Source: a virus
Virus record (IMG/VR): IMGVR_UViG_3300009285_000739
Location: 1 to 40,834 of that record
Length of the DNA: 40,834 nt
Strand: one strand, 5' to 3'
A model generated the notes under the pieces. It worked only from the letters and a program-made list of their open reading frames with translations, did no database searches and had not been told where the DNA came from. This document shows, piece by piece, positions 1 through 8,863 of this stretch. A program made the translations under genes and the position numbers. Every line of letters starts with the position of its first letter. Position 1 is the stretch's first letter.

Positions 1-54
1 GTTGGTCTCTAATTTGCCCGAAAACAGGAAATTTTTGCCGGGTGGTGATAATAG

Positions 55-540
55 ATGAGAGGTAGACCGAGAAAACCTACAGCGCAGAAAATTTTAGAGG
101 GGAAACCTGGGCATCGGCCACTGCCAGAGAATGAACCTATGCCGGATCCCGTTAATCTTTTGCCTCATGCTCCAAAGGGGTTGAGATCGGAGTCGAGAAA
201 ATTTTGGCGGGAGGCTGGCGCCGACTTAATGCGATGTAAAACATTGAGCCGATTGGATGTTTTTGCGCTGGAGGAAATGGCCCGTATACATAGCATCAGG
301 CAGGACTATATAGAATTAGCTGCTCAGCAGCGTAAAAAGAGTGGGGTAGAAGCTAACCCTAAGGCGATTCAACGGGAGATCAGATACTGCAATCATGAAA
401 TACTATTGTATATGCGGGAGTTTGGAATGACTCCGGCGTCCCGGGCGCGAGTACAGATGGTCAAAGGGGAGATTGAGGGGGATGAAATGGAGAAGCTGCT
501 GGCGGAGAATAACAAGAAAGTGATTTCTATCGCGGGGTGA
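55..540 (+). CDS. terS: Terminase small subunit, P27-type
   Basis: Recognises phage DNA and hands it to the large terminase for packaging. The 161-aa product opens with the R-G-R-P-R-K-P-T-A and LEGKPGHRPLPE signature typical of P27-family small terminases, followed by a helical region rich in Arg and Glu. It lies 4 nt upstream of the large subunit, the usual order. A weak purine-rich SD (gggtggtg) precedes the ATG. Family membership is recognised from the N-terminal motif and the context; I am fairly sure. Confidence 0.88.
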   Translation: MRGRPRKPTAQKILEGKPGHRPLPENEPMPDPVNLLPHAPKGLRSESRKFWREAGADLMRCKTLSRLDVFALEEMARIHSIRQDYIELAAQQRKKSGVEANPKAIQREIRYCNHEILLYMREFGMTPASRARVQMVKGEIEGDEMEKLLAENNKKVISIAG

Positions 541-544
541 ATGA

Positions 545-2083
545 ATGTTTTGTCCGGAGTTGGCGGATCGGTATGTGAGATTCATTGAGCTTTTGAAATT
601 ATCGAGGGCGGAGTGGCGGGGTAAGCGAATGATTCTCCAACCGTGGCAGAAGGATCAATTGATTCGGCCATTGTTTGGGACTCTACGGGAGGATGGACTG
701 AGGCAATATCGGGAATGCTATATTGAGTTGCCACGGAAGAACACGAAGTCCGAGACGGTGGCGGCTCTTGGGGTAGCAGTGTTGTTTTTGGATCAGGAAC
801 CGGCGGCGGAGAATTATATCGCGGCGACAACGCGAGAGCAGACTCGACATGTTTTTCTTGCGGCAAAATACATGATTCAATCTAATCCATCTCTTGCGAG
901 TAAGTGCAAGATTATTGATTCTCAGAAGCGGATTATTCACGAACCAAGCGGGTCCTTCCTTCAGGGGATATCGGCGGACGAGGGAGGCCGGTGGGGCGAC
1001 CATACCCATACGATTATCTGTGATGAGTTTCATGCGTGGAGGAATGAGGAATATTTCAATGCGATGAGAAGTTCTCAAGGTGCGAGGCGTCAACCGCTGT
1101 TGTTGATCATAACGACGGCGGGGTATGATCGGCATTCGTTGTGTTGGAAATATCATCAGAAAGCCGAATTGGCGCTGCAACACCCGGAGGACTTCCTGGA
1201 TTTCCTTCCAGTTATTTATGGCCTTAAGGATAAAGAGGATTGGAAGGATGAATCGGTTTGGCATCGGGTGAATCCCATGTTGGGCATTTCGGTTAAGTTA
1301 GAGTTCCTCCGCAAGGAATTTCGAGAGGCGATTCAGAATCCGGCTTATGAGAATGTGTTTCGTCGGCTTTATCTGAATCAATGGACTGAGCAAGAGACGC
1401 GGGCATTCAGTATGGATACATGGGATGCTTGCGATTATGGGCCGATTGATCTGAATAGACTGAAATATAAAACCTGTTACGCCGGGCTGGACCTGGGTAG
1501 TGTTTCTGATTTGTCTGCTTTTGTTTTGTTATTCCCCCCGCAGGCGGGAATTGAGAAGTATATCATAGTTGCTTATTTCTGGATTCCTGATGAAGGGATG
1601 AGGGTACGGGTCCATCGGGACCAGGTTCCTTATGACCAATGGGTTGCTCAAGGATTGATTCAAACGACTCCTGGGAACGCGACGGATTATACTTTCATTC
1701 GCAAAATGATATCTGATTTGGCCGGGAAGTATAATCTGCGGGAGGTCGGGTATGATCGGCATGATGCTTTGCAGCTTGCTTCTGAATTGCAAATGAGCGG
1801 GATGAATATGATTCAGGTTCTTCAGAGTGCTGGAGGCATGGCGGGTCCGGTGGCGGATTTCATGAAGTTGTTATTGGGACATGAGTTTAGTCATGGGGGA
1901 AATCCGGTCCTGCGATGGATGGCGAGTAACACGGTGATGAGACAGGATTCGTACGGAAATCTCAGGCCGGACAAGGAAAAGAGCATGGAGAAGATTGACG
2001 GGATCACGGCGCTGTTGAATGCCGTTGATCGATGTATGAGGGTTCCTTCACTGGGAGAGCGCAGAAAGCTGAAGGTGATATGA
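545..2083 (+). CDS. terL: Terminase large subunit (ATPase/nuclease)
   Basis: Packaging motor, 512 aa. An N-terminal ATPase has a Walker A-like segment (ELPRKNTKSE, about residues 61-70; Thr stands where many relatives have Gly) and a Walker B region (HTIICDEFHAW). The C-terminal RNase H-like nuclease starts at YAGLDLGSVSDLSAF, continues through GYDRHDAL, and ends with a late acidic site in EKIDGITALLNAVDR. This is the HK97/P27-partner type, with length typical of the family. It directly follows TerS and its stop overlaps the next start (ATGA). Confidence 0.95.
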   Translation: MFCPELADRYVRFIELLKLSRAEWRGKRMILQPWQKDQLIRPLFGTLREDGLRQYRECYIELPRKNTKSETVAALGVAVLFLDQEPAAENYIAATTREQTRHVFLAAKYMIQSNPSLASKCKIIDSQKRIIHEPSGSFLQGISADEGGRWGDHTHTIICDEFHAWRNEEYFNAMRSSQGARRQPLLLIITTAGYDRHSLCWKYHQKAELALQHPEDFLDFLPVIYGLKDKEDWKDESVWHRVNPMLGISVKLEFLRKEFREAIQNPAYENVFRRLYLNQWTEQETRAFSMDTWDACDYGPIDLNRLKYKTCYAGLDLGSVSDLSAFVLLFPPQAGIEKYIIVAYFWIPDEGMRVRVHRDQVPYDQWVAQGLIQTTPGNATDYTFIRKMISDLAGKYNLREVGYDRHDALQLASELQMSGMNMIQVLQSAGGMAGPVADFMKLLLGHEFSHGGNPVLRWMASNTVMRQDSYGNLRPDKEKSMEKIDGITALLNAVDRCMRVPSLGERRKLKVI

Positions 2084-2376
2084 TGCAATGCAAGGATATT
2101 CCCACGTTGCCCATTCTGGAATTTATTGATGCACAAGATGCCTGGTGCAATTGGTTTCCTATTGATTTAGGAGGATCGGATAATTTGCGAACGGTTAGAT
2201 ATGCTATGCCTCCTGATATTCCAGATAAGTTGATTCATGCGAAAATGAGACAACTTATTAAAAATGGGCTTGTGGATGGTTGTCCGTGTGGGTGTCGAGG
2301 CGATTTCGAGATTACGGAAAAGGGAGTTGAATTTATTAACCAGAGCAAGAAAGAGGGGGTTTCTCATGAATCCTAA
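2080..2376 (+). CDS. Hypothetical protein, winged-helix-like fragment with Cys-rich loop
   Basis: 98 aa, unrecognised. ATG 2080 is chosen because it overlaps the TerL stop (ATGA) and has a gaaggtgat SD; a longer in-frame start at 2032 would lie inside terL. The middle reads like a small DNA-binding module: helices around IPDKLIHAKMRQLIKNGLVDG, then a C-P-C-G-C-R-G turn and EITEKGVEFI, as in short winged-helix proteins. Function unknown; the site between terminase and portal is a common slot for small accessory genes. Confidence 0.6.
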   Translation: MMQCKDIPTLPILEFIDAQDAWCNWFPIDLGGSDNLRTVRYAMPPDIPDKLIHAKMRQLIKNGLVDGCPCGCRGDFEITEKGVEFINQSKKEGVSHES

Positions 2377-2626
2377 GCAGCGAGGTCGGCCAAGAAAGAA
2401 TTATTCTGAAACCATAGAGCCTTCTGGTTCCGCTGGGCATCTAGGGAAAAATGATCCCCGGCTTTGTCCGCTTCTGGAGTGCGGTGGGGAAAGTCGAGTC
2501 TTGAATACCAAGAGTAACGTGAGCAATGGAGTCGTCCAGTATCGGATATGCCTTCAATGCTCATACCGATTTCAGACGGTGGTAATTCGGGAATCGGAAA
2601 GAGAAAAAGTCTATCGGAGCAGATGA
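2366..2626 (+). CDS. Small zinc-ribbon protein with AT-hook-like N-terminus
   Basis: 86 aa. ATG 2366 is preferred because an SD (agaggggg) lies just upstream; it overlaps the previous gene by 11 nt. Near the N-terminus is RGRPRK, an AT-hook-like basic motif. The core has paired cysteines (CPLLEC, then CLQC) separated by a basic beta-like stretch, as in Ogr/NrdR-like zinc ribbons. A DNA-binding or regulatory role is inferred from these motifs only. Confidence 0.6.
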   Translation: MNPKQRGRPRKNYSETIEPSGSAGHLGKNDPRLCPLLECGGESRVLNTKSNVSNGVVQYRICLQCSYRFQTVVIRESEREKVYRSR

Positions 2627-2696
2627 ATAATCTTACCATCCATAGTAAAACAAATCCTATATCTTACTGTAGTTAGTAAATAAAGCTCGCCTTTGG

Positions 2697-2723
2697 TTGA
2701 CATTTCGCAATTCATGATATTGT
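2697..2723 (+). promoter_or_regulatory. Candidate sigma70-like promoter upstream of portal
   Basis: A perfect -35 hexamer TTGACA (2697-2702) is followed, after a short 15-nt spacer, by TATTGT (2718-2723). It sits in the only sizeable gap of the head module (2627-2730). The spacer is suboptimal, so activity is uncertain. Predicted initiation would fall almost at the portal ATG (2731), which lacks an SD. Confidence 0.4.
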
Positions 2724-2730
2724 TGCCCGC

Positions 2731-4080
2731 ATGTTTGCAAGACTTGCGTGGGCATTGGGTGACAGGCTGACGCGCTTCGCTTCGAGTCGGGGCTGGAGTG
2801 TGTTAGATGATCGGTGGTATTCCAATGTTCCTATTCAGACATTAGCCGGGATTGATATTACTCCAGAAAATGCGATGCAGTGTATTGCGGTTTATGCCTG
2901 CAATCGGGTTCTTGCTTCTTCGATTGCCTCCTGCCCGTTGGACTTCTATGAACGAACTTCAAGTGGCCGCCGAAAAGTAGAAGATGATTGGAGGCACAGC
3001 CGGGTTCACAATCGCCCGAATTCACTTCAATCTCCTGGGGAATTCAAAGAATATATTGTGCTTTCTCTCGGACTGCGAGGGAACGCTTATATTCTGAAAG
3101 AACCTACCGACCGATGGGCACTAGATACCGCGCTGGTCCCCATTCACCCGGATCGAGTAAAAGTTAAACTTAACGAATCGGGCCAAAAGATATTTCAAAT
3201 CAGAACTGAACAGGGAGGATGGATTGAGAAGAATACAGAAACAGTTATCCATATCAAGAATTTATCCACGGATGGATTAACTGGGTTATCCCCGGTTCGG
3301 CAAGCGATGGAATCGATTGGGTTATCAGTGGCTGCTGAGCAGACGGGGGCTTCGTTTTTTGGTAATGCGATGCGCCCCGGTGGATACATCAAAACTCCCT
3401 ATCAGATGAACAATAAGCAGAAGCGGGATTTGGCCAAGCAATGGAATGCGGCCTATAGTGGGACTAAGAATACCGGACGAACGCCTATTCTTGAATATGG
3501 TGAGGAGTATGTCCCATTCAAAATCAGTCCAGAGGAAGCGCAATTTCTGGAAACCCGCAAATTCCAGATTGATGAAATCTGTAGGCTTTATGGAGTTCCT
3601 CCGCATAAAATTGCTCAACTAGATCGATCCACGAATAATAACATTGAACATCAGGGGATGGAGTTTCATACCGATACGCTGCTTGCGATTTTCACAAAAA
3701 TCGAAGAGGCATTGTCTTTTGGCCTGATTTCTGATGAGGATCGGGACCGGCTTTATTTTGAATTCAATGCGGATGTATTTCTGCGCGGGGATATCGGGAG
3801 TCGGTATAGCGCGTATGCCACGGGCCGCCAATGGGGCTGGCTGGCCACGAATGATATTTTGAAGCGAGAGAATCTTAGCCCTGTAGAGGATGGGGATGAT
3901 GACCACTTGATTCCTCAGAACATGGTTTTGCGCAGGGACCTGCTCAGTGGGAAGGTTCTTCCGGGCGCGGTGCAGAATCGAAGGAAAGAGGATATGCCGG
4001 ATTCCCAGCGCGGTATGCCCGTGATTGGCGGGAACGGAAACGGGAAAGGGCGAGGTATGGAAAATGACGACGATCAATGA
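2731..4080 (+). CDS. Portal protein, HK97 family
   Basis: 449 aa. Forms the dodecameric ring at one capsid vertex, the DNA entry and exit channel. Typical features are ITPENAMQCIAVYACNRVLASSIASCPLDFYER near residues 47-80 (AVYAC...IAS.P motif), LRGNAYILKE, and FGVPPHKI-like LYGVPPHKIAQLD late in the protein. The C-terminus is Gly/Asn/Lys-rich and disordered. No in-frame upstream ATG or GTG exists after the TGA at 2698, so ATG 2731 is the start although no SD is visible. Followed by an overlapping protease gene, the normal order. Confidence 0.93.
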   Translation: MFARLAWALGDRLTRFASSRGWSVLDDRWYSNVPIQTLAGIDITPENAMQCIAVYACNRVLASSIASCPLDFYERTSSGRRKVEDDWRHSRVHNRPNSLQSPGEFKEYIVLSLGLRGNAYILKEPTDRWALDTALVPIHPDRVKVKLNESGQKIFQIRTEQGGWIEKNTETVIHIKNLSTDGLTGLSPVRQAMESIGLSVAAEQTGASFFGNAMRPGGYIKTPYQMNNKQKRDLAKQWNAAYSGTKNTGRTPILEYGEEYVPFKISPEEAQFLETRKFQIDEICRLYGVPPHKIAQLDRSTNNNIEHQGMEFHTDTLLAIFTKIEEALSFGLISDEDRDRLYFEFNADVFLRGDIGSRYSAYATGRQWGWLATNDILKRENLSPVEDGDDDHLIPQNMVLRRDLLSGKVLPGAVQNRRKEDMPDSQRGMPVIGGNGNGKGRGMENDDDQ

Positions 4081-4987
4081 TAAGCCGACGTGGTTCAGGA
4101 TTCCATCAAGTGAGTTTATTGCAAATCGGATAGACAAAGAGACTCGAATGATTAAGGGCTTAAATGTTCTACAGCGCGGCGAAGCGGTGGGGCATGGAAT
4201 CTGGTTAGATTCTGATTTCCTGGATACTGTTGCGAAGATGGGGAACCAGATCAAGATTGGAGTCAAGAGCCGCTTTTCTCATCCGGGATTGTCTGGGGAT
4301 GGGCTGGGTAAATTTGTAGGCAGGGCCAAGCTGTTTGAATCGGATGGGAATAAGGTGGTCTCAGAGTTTCGATTTTCGCAAGCCGCGAGTAAATCTCCAG
4401 AGGGTGATTTACCGGCCTATTTATTAGCGTTGGCTGAGGAGGACCCGCGAGCATTGGGGATGTCGCTTGTTTTTTCGAGGGACATGGAGGCGGAAGCGAT
4501 GTTCAATGCAAAACATTCCAAGTATGACAAAGAGCAGGATCGAAAAGTTTTTCATTCCCCCGATGAACTGAATACAACGAATATTCCTCACGCGAAGATC
4601 AAGGCGCTGCATGGTGTAGATTTCGTCGATGAGGGCGCGGCGACCGCAGATGGTCTCTTCAGCTTTTCTGAGGGGTCTGAGCTGGCGGCAAGGGCCGATG
4701 CGTTTTTATCTTACGTGTTTGGGCTAACAGAGATTGAACCCCCCCTATTGATCGGTGGGCCTCATCCAGAGCGAGCAAAAAGTTTCGTGAATCAATTTTT
4801 ATCACGAAATCATCTACAGGTAGTGGGCGCGCTACCGGAAGAATCGAAACCCGTGGATGAACAGGAAATCATTGAATCTTTACTGGAGGATCATTCCAGA
4901 GAGTTTGAGAAAATAAAAACAGACCTGGAAATTCTTAAGGACCAGGTCTGGAGAATAAAGAAATCACAAGAAAGGAAAGCGCAATGA
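4064..4987 (+). CDS. Putative prohead protease with C-terminal scaffold-like coiled coil
   Basis: 307 aa between portal and capsid genes, where capsid maturation proteases lie. Candidate catalytic residues are His73 (SRFSHPGLSGDGLG) and Ser134 (RALGMSLVFS), about 60 residues apart, the His-then-Ser pattern of herpesvirus-protease-fold prohead proteases. Residues from about 265 form a charged coiled coil that could serve as scaffold. A TTG start at 4025 is open but ATG 4064 has a better SD (gcgagg). The protease call rests on position plus the His/Ser pattern; a pure scaffold is the alternative. Confidence 0.65.
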   Translation: MTTINDKPTWFRIPSSEFIANRIDKETRMIKGLNVLQRGEAVGHGIWLDSDFLDTVAKMGNQIKIGVKSRFSHPGLSGDGLGKFVGRAKLFESDGNKVVSEFRFSQAASKSPEGDLPAYLLALAEEDPRALGMSLVFSRDMEAEAMFNAKHSKYDKEQDRKVFHSPDELNTTNIPHAKIKALHGVDFVDEGAATADGLFSFSEGSELAARADAFLSYVFGLTEIEPPLLIGGPHPERAKSFVNQFLSRNHLQVVGALPEESKPVDEQEIIESLLEDHSREFEKIKTDLEILKDQVWRIKKSQERKAQ

Positions 4988-6285
4988 ATGCAATAGAGTT
5001 GCGGCAATTAGCAAAGAAGAAAGCCGATGAGAGGGATACTCTCCTCGGCAAAGAGGGGCTTCTGTCTGTGGAAGATAAGACTTTGATTGAGAGTCTTGAG
5101 ACAGAAGTCAATGAATACCTTCAGCGGGCTATTAAGTTAGAGGAGGCAGGAACCAACAAAAGTGCGGGGACTGTTCTGCCCTTCGGGGGTTCTCGGATTG
5201 AAGTCGGAAGGGACCTTGAGGCAGAGAAGCCGTTTGCCTCTCTTGGTGAGCAGATGCTGGCCTGCCTTGAAGTGCAGAGGAATAACGGTTCGATTGTGGA
5301 TAAGCGATTATTGCATATCAATCGAACACAGTTCGCTACGGGGGCAAGCGAAAGCGTTCCCGCCGACGGGGGATTCTTAGTGCAGAAAGACTTCGCCTCG
5401 GAGATATACAAAAATATCACTTCTGGCGGCGAAGTTCTTTCTCGCGTGAACAAGAAAACGATTTCCGGGAATGCCAATGGAATGATACTGAATGCAATCA
5501 ATGAAACAGATCGGGCTAACGGTTCCCGTTGGGGTGGAGTGCGGGCTTATTGGGCCAACGAGGCGGCAAGCGTAACAGCTTCAAAGCCCACATTCCGACG
5601 CATGGAGATGACGCTCAACAAGGTGTTTGCGTTGTACTATGCGACGGATGAAGTGCTGGCCGACGCCGGTATGTTGGGGCAAGAAGCAACAGAAGCGTTT
5701 GAGGGTGAGCTTCGATTCAAGGTTGAGGACGCGATCATCAATGGAGATGGTGCGGGGAAACCCCTGGGGACATTATCTTCTTCGGCCCTAGTTTCGGTAA
5801 CAAAGGAAACTGGTCAGGCTGCCGCAACGGTTAAGTACGAGAATATAGTTAAGATGTATTCTCGGCTTTATGCTCCTTTCCGAAATAACGCGGTTTGGTT
5901 TATCAATCAGGAGGTTGAACCCCAACTGGAATTGATGAGCCTGACTGTTGGAACGGGTGGCGGACCGGTGATGCTTCCTCCAGGTGGGGCTTCGGCGGCT
6001 CCTTATGCAACGATTAAGGGGAAGCCGGTGATTCCGATTGAGTTTTGTGCGGCTCTAGGAACTGTTGGGGATATCATCTTTGTTGATCTATCCCAATACA
6101 AGCTGATTGAAAAAGGGGGCATTCAATCGGCTTTCAGTATCCACGTGCAATTCATCTATGATGAGCTGGTATTTCGTTTCATCTGGCGGGTGGATGGTCA
6201 ACCCCTTTGGGCCAGCGTGCTGACTCCGTTTAAGGGTACATCAAGCACGCTGTCTCCGTATGTTGCGCTGGCCACCAGGGCGTAG
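4984..6285 (+). CDS. Major capsid protein, HK97 fold
   Basis: 433 aa. Residues 1-55 are a charged helical N-arm, the delta-domain or scaffold that HK97-like proteases remove. The mature part begins near SVPADGGFLVQKDFASEIY and includes the E-loop/P-domain stretch with ANEAASVTASKPTFRRMEM and the helix ATEAFEGELRFKVEDAIING, then GKPLGTL. These are strong landmarks of the phage_capsid family. Start overlaps the protease stop (ATGA), implying translational coupling. Ends with TAG. Confidence 0.94.
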   Translation: MNAIELRQLAKKKADERDTLLGKEGLLSVEDKTLIESLETEVNEYLQRAIKLEEAGTNKSAGTVLPFGGSRIEVGRDLEAEKPFASLGEQMLACLEVQRNNGSIVDKRLLHINRTQFATGASESVPADGGFLVQKDFASEIYKNITSGGEVLSRVNKKTISGNANGMILNAINETDRANGSRWGGVRAYWANEAASVTASKPTFRRMEMTLNKVFALYYATDEVLADAGMLGQEATEAFEGELRFKVEDAIINGDGAGKPLGTLSSSALVSVTKETGQAAATVKYENIVKMYSRLYAPFRNNAVWFINQEVEPQLELMSLTVGTGGGPVMLPPGGASAAPYATIKGKPVIPIEFCAALGTVGDIIFVDLSQYKLIEKGGIQSAFSIHVQFIYDELVFRFIWRVDGQPLWASVLTPFKGTSSTLSPYVALATRA

Positions 6286-6322
6286 TGAATGAACGTGAAA
6301 ATCCAAAGAAAGGAATAAAACC

Positions 6323-6790
6323 ATGAAGGGTTTTAACGTAGCAGAATTAGGACACGTAGTGAATATCCTTCCTCCGGTGGATATCGGAGGAGTGGCTAAG
6401 GTGTCGGATTATTTCTCGCTGAAGAATTATGCTCATGTGGATATTATTATTACGTGTGGCGTAACTGGGAATGCGGCGACGATTACGGTTGAGGAATCCG
6501 ATGACGCGAGCGGATCAAGCGCCACGGCGATTGCCTTCGACTATTATCAAGAAACGACGGCAGCCGGGGATACTCTTGCGGCGCGAGCAGCGGCCACTAC
6601 TGCGGGGATTTCAACGGGGACTAATGATAGCACAACGATTGTGATATCTATTGACGCGCAGAAGTTAACTGACGGATATCCTTATCTGGTTGTGAAGGCA
6701 ACCAACGCGGCGGCTAACCTGATTAGTATGGTCGCGATTCTGTCCGGTTCGAGATATGCGAGCGGGATTACTCCTACAGCAATCACTTAG
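6323..6790 (+). CDS. Capsid-decoration-like beta protein
   Basis: 155 aa, just downstream of the capsid gene with SD aaagga. It is Thr/Ala/Gly-rich and predicted all-beta. The stretch with VDIIITCGVTGNAATITVEESDD resembles the recurring phage domain that reads 'TVxVQESDDGST' and is often encoded next to capsid genes. The same theme recurs inside the connector gene (11044-12312). Function as a head decoration protein is inferred from position and this resemblance. Confidence 0.55.
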   Translation: MKGFNVAELGHVVNILPPVDIGGVAKVSDYFSLKNYAHVDIIITCGVTGNAATITVEESDDASGSSATAIAFDYYQETTAAGDTLAARAAATTAGISTGTNDSTTIVISIDAQKLTDGYPYLVVKATNAAANLISMVAILSGSRYASGITPTAIT

Positions 6791-6816
6791 GAGTTGTGAT
6801 GTGGATAATTTCAAGC

Positions 6817-6846
6817 GAGCCTGGTCTGGTGTGCTGGGCCAGGCTC
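6817..6846 (+). terminator. Hairpin, possible terminator after the head genes
   Basis: GAGCCTGG (6817-6824) and CCAGGCTC (6839-6846) form a perfect 8-bp stem around a 14-nt loop, followed by TTAATT. It separates the capsid/decoration genes from the exported-protein block. The short U stretch makes it a weak intrinsic terminator or partial attenuator. Confidence 0.45.
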
Positions 6847-6871
6847 TTAATTCAAATGGAGGTTAAACCCA

Positions 6872-7930
6872 ATGAGCGGTAAATGGATCAAGATAGCTTT
6901 AGCGGTGCTTGCTCTGGTGGGAGTAGGTGTCTTTGCCTGGGCGCAGATTGCGAATGTTACTTCTAGCTGGTCGGGGGGCGACCTTATTTTCTCGGATGTG
7001 GCCACCGGTAATACGGTCATGCAGATCAAGCAGGAAGGGATTGAGATCGGAGCCGGGACCGAGACAGTGACAATGAGCGGCGGTGATGATCTATACGTTG
7101 AGGGCACAAGTGAATTTGACGGGGCAATGCGAATCGATGGTGCGGCCACGTTGACTTCTACTCTAGCGGTAACCGGGGCATTTAGTCCAGCCGGAGATAT
7201 TACGCTGGATGATGGAGTGACGCATAGTCCATCATTGATATTCAAGGACGCAACGGATTCGACTTTCACGTTTCAAAAACAGAATGATGGATTTCTGACG
7301 GGGACTCCGACTGAGGCCACGAAGGGGTTTAATTTACTGACTGGAAATCTGAAAGTTGGAAATGGGACTCCTGGAGTCACGCAAGACGGCGAAGATGGAT
7401 ATGTTGAGGGAACTTTCGAGGTGGATGGATTGAGTACTCTTGGTGCTCTGACGCTTGGAGATGTTCTTACATTCTCAGATGGAGGAACTATTGATAACAC
7501 AAGCGCAACGGTATTAACGATTACAGAAACTACAATCGCGCTTGCAGGCGCAGTAACGGCCAATTCAAACTTAACGGGAGATGGTTCCTCGGTTCTCTAC
7601 GGGTTTACATCGAGCGTCACGGATGCTACAACTGCGATAACTTTAGCTGCTGCGGACAGTGGAAAGGTTTACGCGACGGGGGATACGTCGAGTACATTCA
7701 CACTTCCAACAAGCGCGTCGGGGTTGGTGTATACCGTGAGTATCACATCAGCTACGACTCACTACATTGATTGTGCCGCTGGGGATCGGATTGCCGGGAC
7801 TAATGTGGATGGCGATAGATTGGCCGCTGATGCCATAGGCGAATATATTCAACTGACGGGACGTGGGACTAGTGGAACTATCAATTGGATAGTTACCGGG
7901 ATGTTTGGAACCTGGACCGATTCAGATTAG
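6872..7930 (+). CDS. Fibre-like beta-repeat protein with Sec-type N-terminus
   Basis: 352 aa with SD ggagg. Residues 1-24 (Lys-containing n-region, then IALAVLALVGVGVFAWA) look like a signal peptide or anchor. The rest is a long Thr/Gly/Asp-rich beta repeat (runs such as TLTSTLAVTGAFS and GLSTLGALTLGDVLTF) as seen in phage tail fibres and in the Gly/Thr-rich stem of collar or neck fibres. The C-terminus (from about residue 255) is a compact beta domain with GKVYATGDTSSTFTLP. Lies between capsid and connector genes. Virion fibre or exported adhesin are both possible. Confidence 0.6.
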   Translation: MSGKWIKIALAVLALVGVGVFAWAQIANVTSSWSGGDLIFSDVATGNTVMQIKQEGIEIGAGTETVTMSGGDDLYVEGTSEFDGAMRIDGAATLTSTLAVTGAFSPAGDITLDDGVTHSPSLIFKDATDSTFTFQKQNDGFLTGTPTEATKGFNLLTGNLKVGNGTPGVTQDGEDGYVEGTFEVDGLSTLGALTLGDVLTFSDGGTIDNTSATVLTITETTIALAGAVTANSNLTGDGSSVLYGFTSSVTDATTAITLAAADSGKVYATGDTSSTFTLPTSASGLVYTVSITSATTHYIDCAAGDRIAGTNVDGDRLAADAIGEYIQLTGRGTSGTINWIVTGMFGTWTDSD

Positions 7931-7941
7931 GAGGCTTCAAG

Positions 7942-8379
7942 ATGAAGCGGTTGTTGATAGCGTTGCTTCTGGTGTTTCTTTGTGGTGCTTCTCAGGCCGC
8001 AGGGACAATCACAATTACGTATAGTGAAGTCAATACAGTCAAGGCGGTTGTTTTTTCTTGGGTGTCTGACGCGACAGGAGATGCGGCTGGAACGACCAAG
8101 ATTTTATCTGGGCAGGTTCTCCGATTGGTAGCCAATCCATCGGAGTCAGCTACACCAACTGATAACTATGATGTGGTGATTACAGATACCGATGGGATGG
8201 ATGTTACTGTGGGTTTAGGAACCAACTTGGATGAAACCGTTGAAACTCAAACGGTTCCCTGTGTTACCAATGGGACTGCTGGCAACATGGCCCCGGTTGC
8301 GTTTAATTCGACGTTGACCTGCACCGTGAGCGCGGCGGGTGATACGAAATCTGGAACGATTACGATTTATTATCGCTGA
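7942..8379 (+). CDS. Exported small beta protein
   Basis: 145 aa. ATG 7942 is chosen over 7885 for its SD (taggagg) and because it gives a textbook signal peptide: MKRLLIALLLVFLCGASQAAG with cleavage after SQA. The mature part (TITITYSEVNTVKAVVFSW...) is beta-rich and resembles small phage structural proteins that begin with a 'V.kvtf.wtSda.G' motif. No enzymatic motif. The signal peptide on such a domain is unusual. Confidence 0.65.
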   Translation: MKRLLIALLLVFLCGASQAAGTITITYSEVNTVKAVVFSWVSDATGDAAGTTKILSGQVLRLVANPSESATPTDNYDVVITDTDGMDVTVGLGTNLDETVETQTVPCVTNGTAGNMAPVAFNSTLTCTVSAAGDTKSGTITIYYR

Positions 8380-8389
8380 TATTCCCCCA

Positions 8390-8427
8390 GAGTGGGCGAG
8401 GTCCTTTTTCTCCTTCCTCGCCCACTC
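8390..8427 (+). other. Perfect 12-bp hairpin in intergenic gap
   Basis: GAGTGGGCGAGG (8390-8401) pairs exactly with CCTCGCCCACTC (8416-8427) around a pyrimidine-rich 14-nt loop containing TTTTT. There is no U-run after the stem on the + strand. It starts 10 nt after the stop of the upstream gene and ends 19 nt before the next ATG. Could be an RNA stability or processing element or a weak terminator. Confidence 0.6.
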
Positions 8428-8446
8428 ACTCCTGAAAGGAAATCCC

Positions 8447-8863
8447 ATGTGGAAGAAAATTGCGATTGTTGAAGCGGTACTGATTTTATTGACTCTGGGC
8501 TTTATCTACTCAGGCTATCAGGCTGAGCAGTACGCCTGGGCACAGGCGGGGATTACGGACCAGCGGGCCATTGCATTCACGAATCAATCAGTTCGTACTA
8601 CAGCGGAAAAGTTCCGGGCATTGAAGTACGAAGTTGATTCAATCCTGGTTGTCTGGAATAACGGAATGAATTCACTCATTCCAAACACGACAGCGGTTCT
8701 GGAAGATGGAAGGACGGCAACTGAGGGTGTGAACTCTCTAACTGGAGCGCAGATCAATGCGTTTATGACTGTCCTCACGACCTACCAGACCTTTATGAAT
8801 CAGGCCGGGAATGAACTCACCGTGGCTCGGCCTTGTGTGCGAACACTGGAGGTGACTCGGTAG
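8447..8863 (+). CDS. Membrane-anchored phage structural-like protein
   Basis: 138 aa. ATG 8447 has SD gaaagga; the longer in-frame start at 8339 would run through the hairpin. Residues 1-20 are hydrophobic (MWKKIAIVEAVLILLTLGF), a TM or uncleaved signal. The remainder (AIAFTNQSVRTTAEKFRALKYEVDS, LTGAQINAFM) matches a recurring type of small phage protein near capsid genes whose members usually lack a signal. Function unknown. Confidence 0.6.
   Translation: MWKKIAIVEAVLILLTLGFIYSGYQAEQYAWAQAGITDQRAIAFTNQSVRTTAEKFRALKYEVDSILVVWNNGMNSLIPNTTAVLEDGRTATEGVNSLTGAQINAFMTVLTTYQTFMNQAGNELTVARPCVRTLEVTR

Noticed and set aside
683-1264. Long minus-strand ORF (193 aa) opposite terL.
   Set aside because: Lies fully within the terminase gene on the other strand and has no coding signature.
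3619-4266. Long minus-strand ORF (215 aa) opposite portal and protease.
   Set aside because: Mirror frame of well-supported + strand genes; composition is not protein-like.
6799-6882. 27-aa ORF with SD between the decoration-like and fibre genes.
   Set aside because: It runs through the hairpin and into the next gene, with no protein-like features; more likely intergenic.
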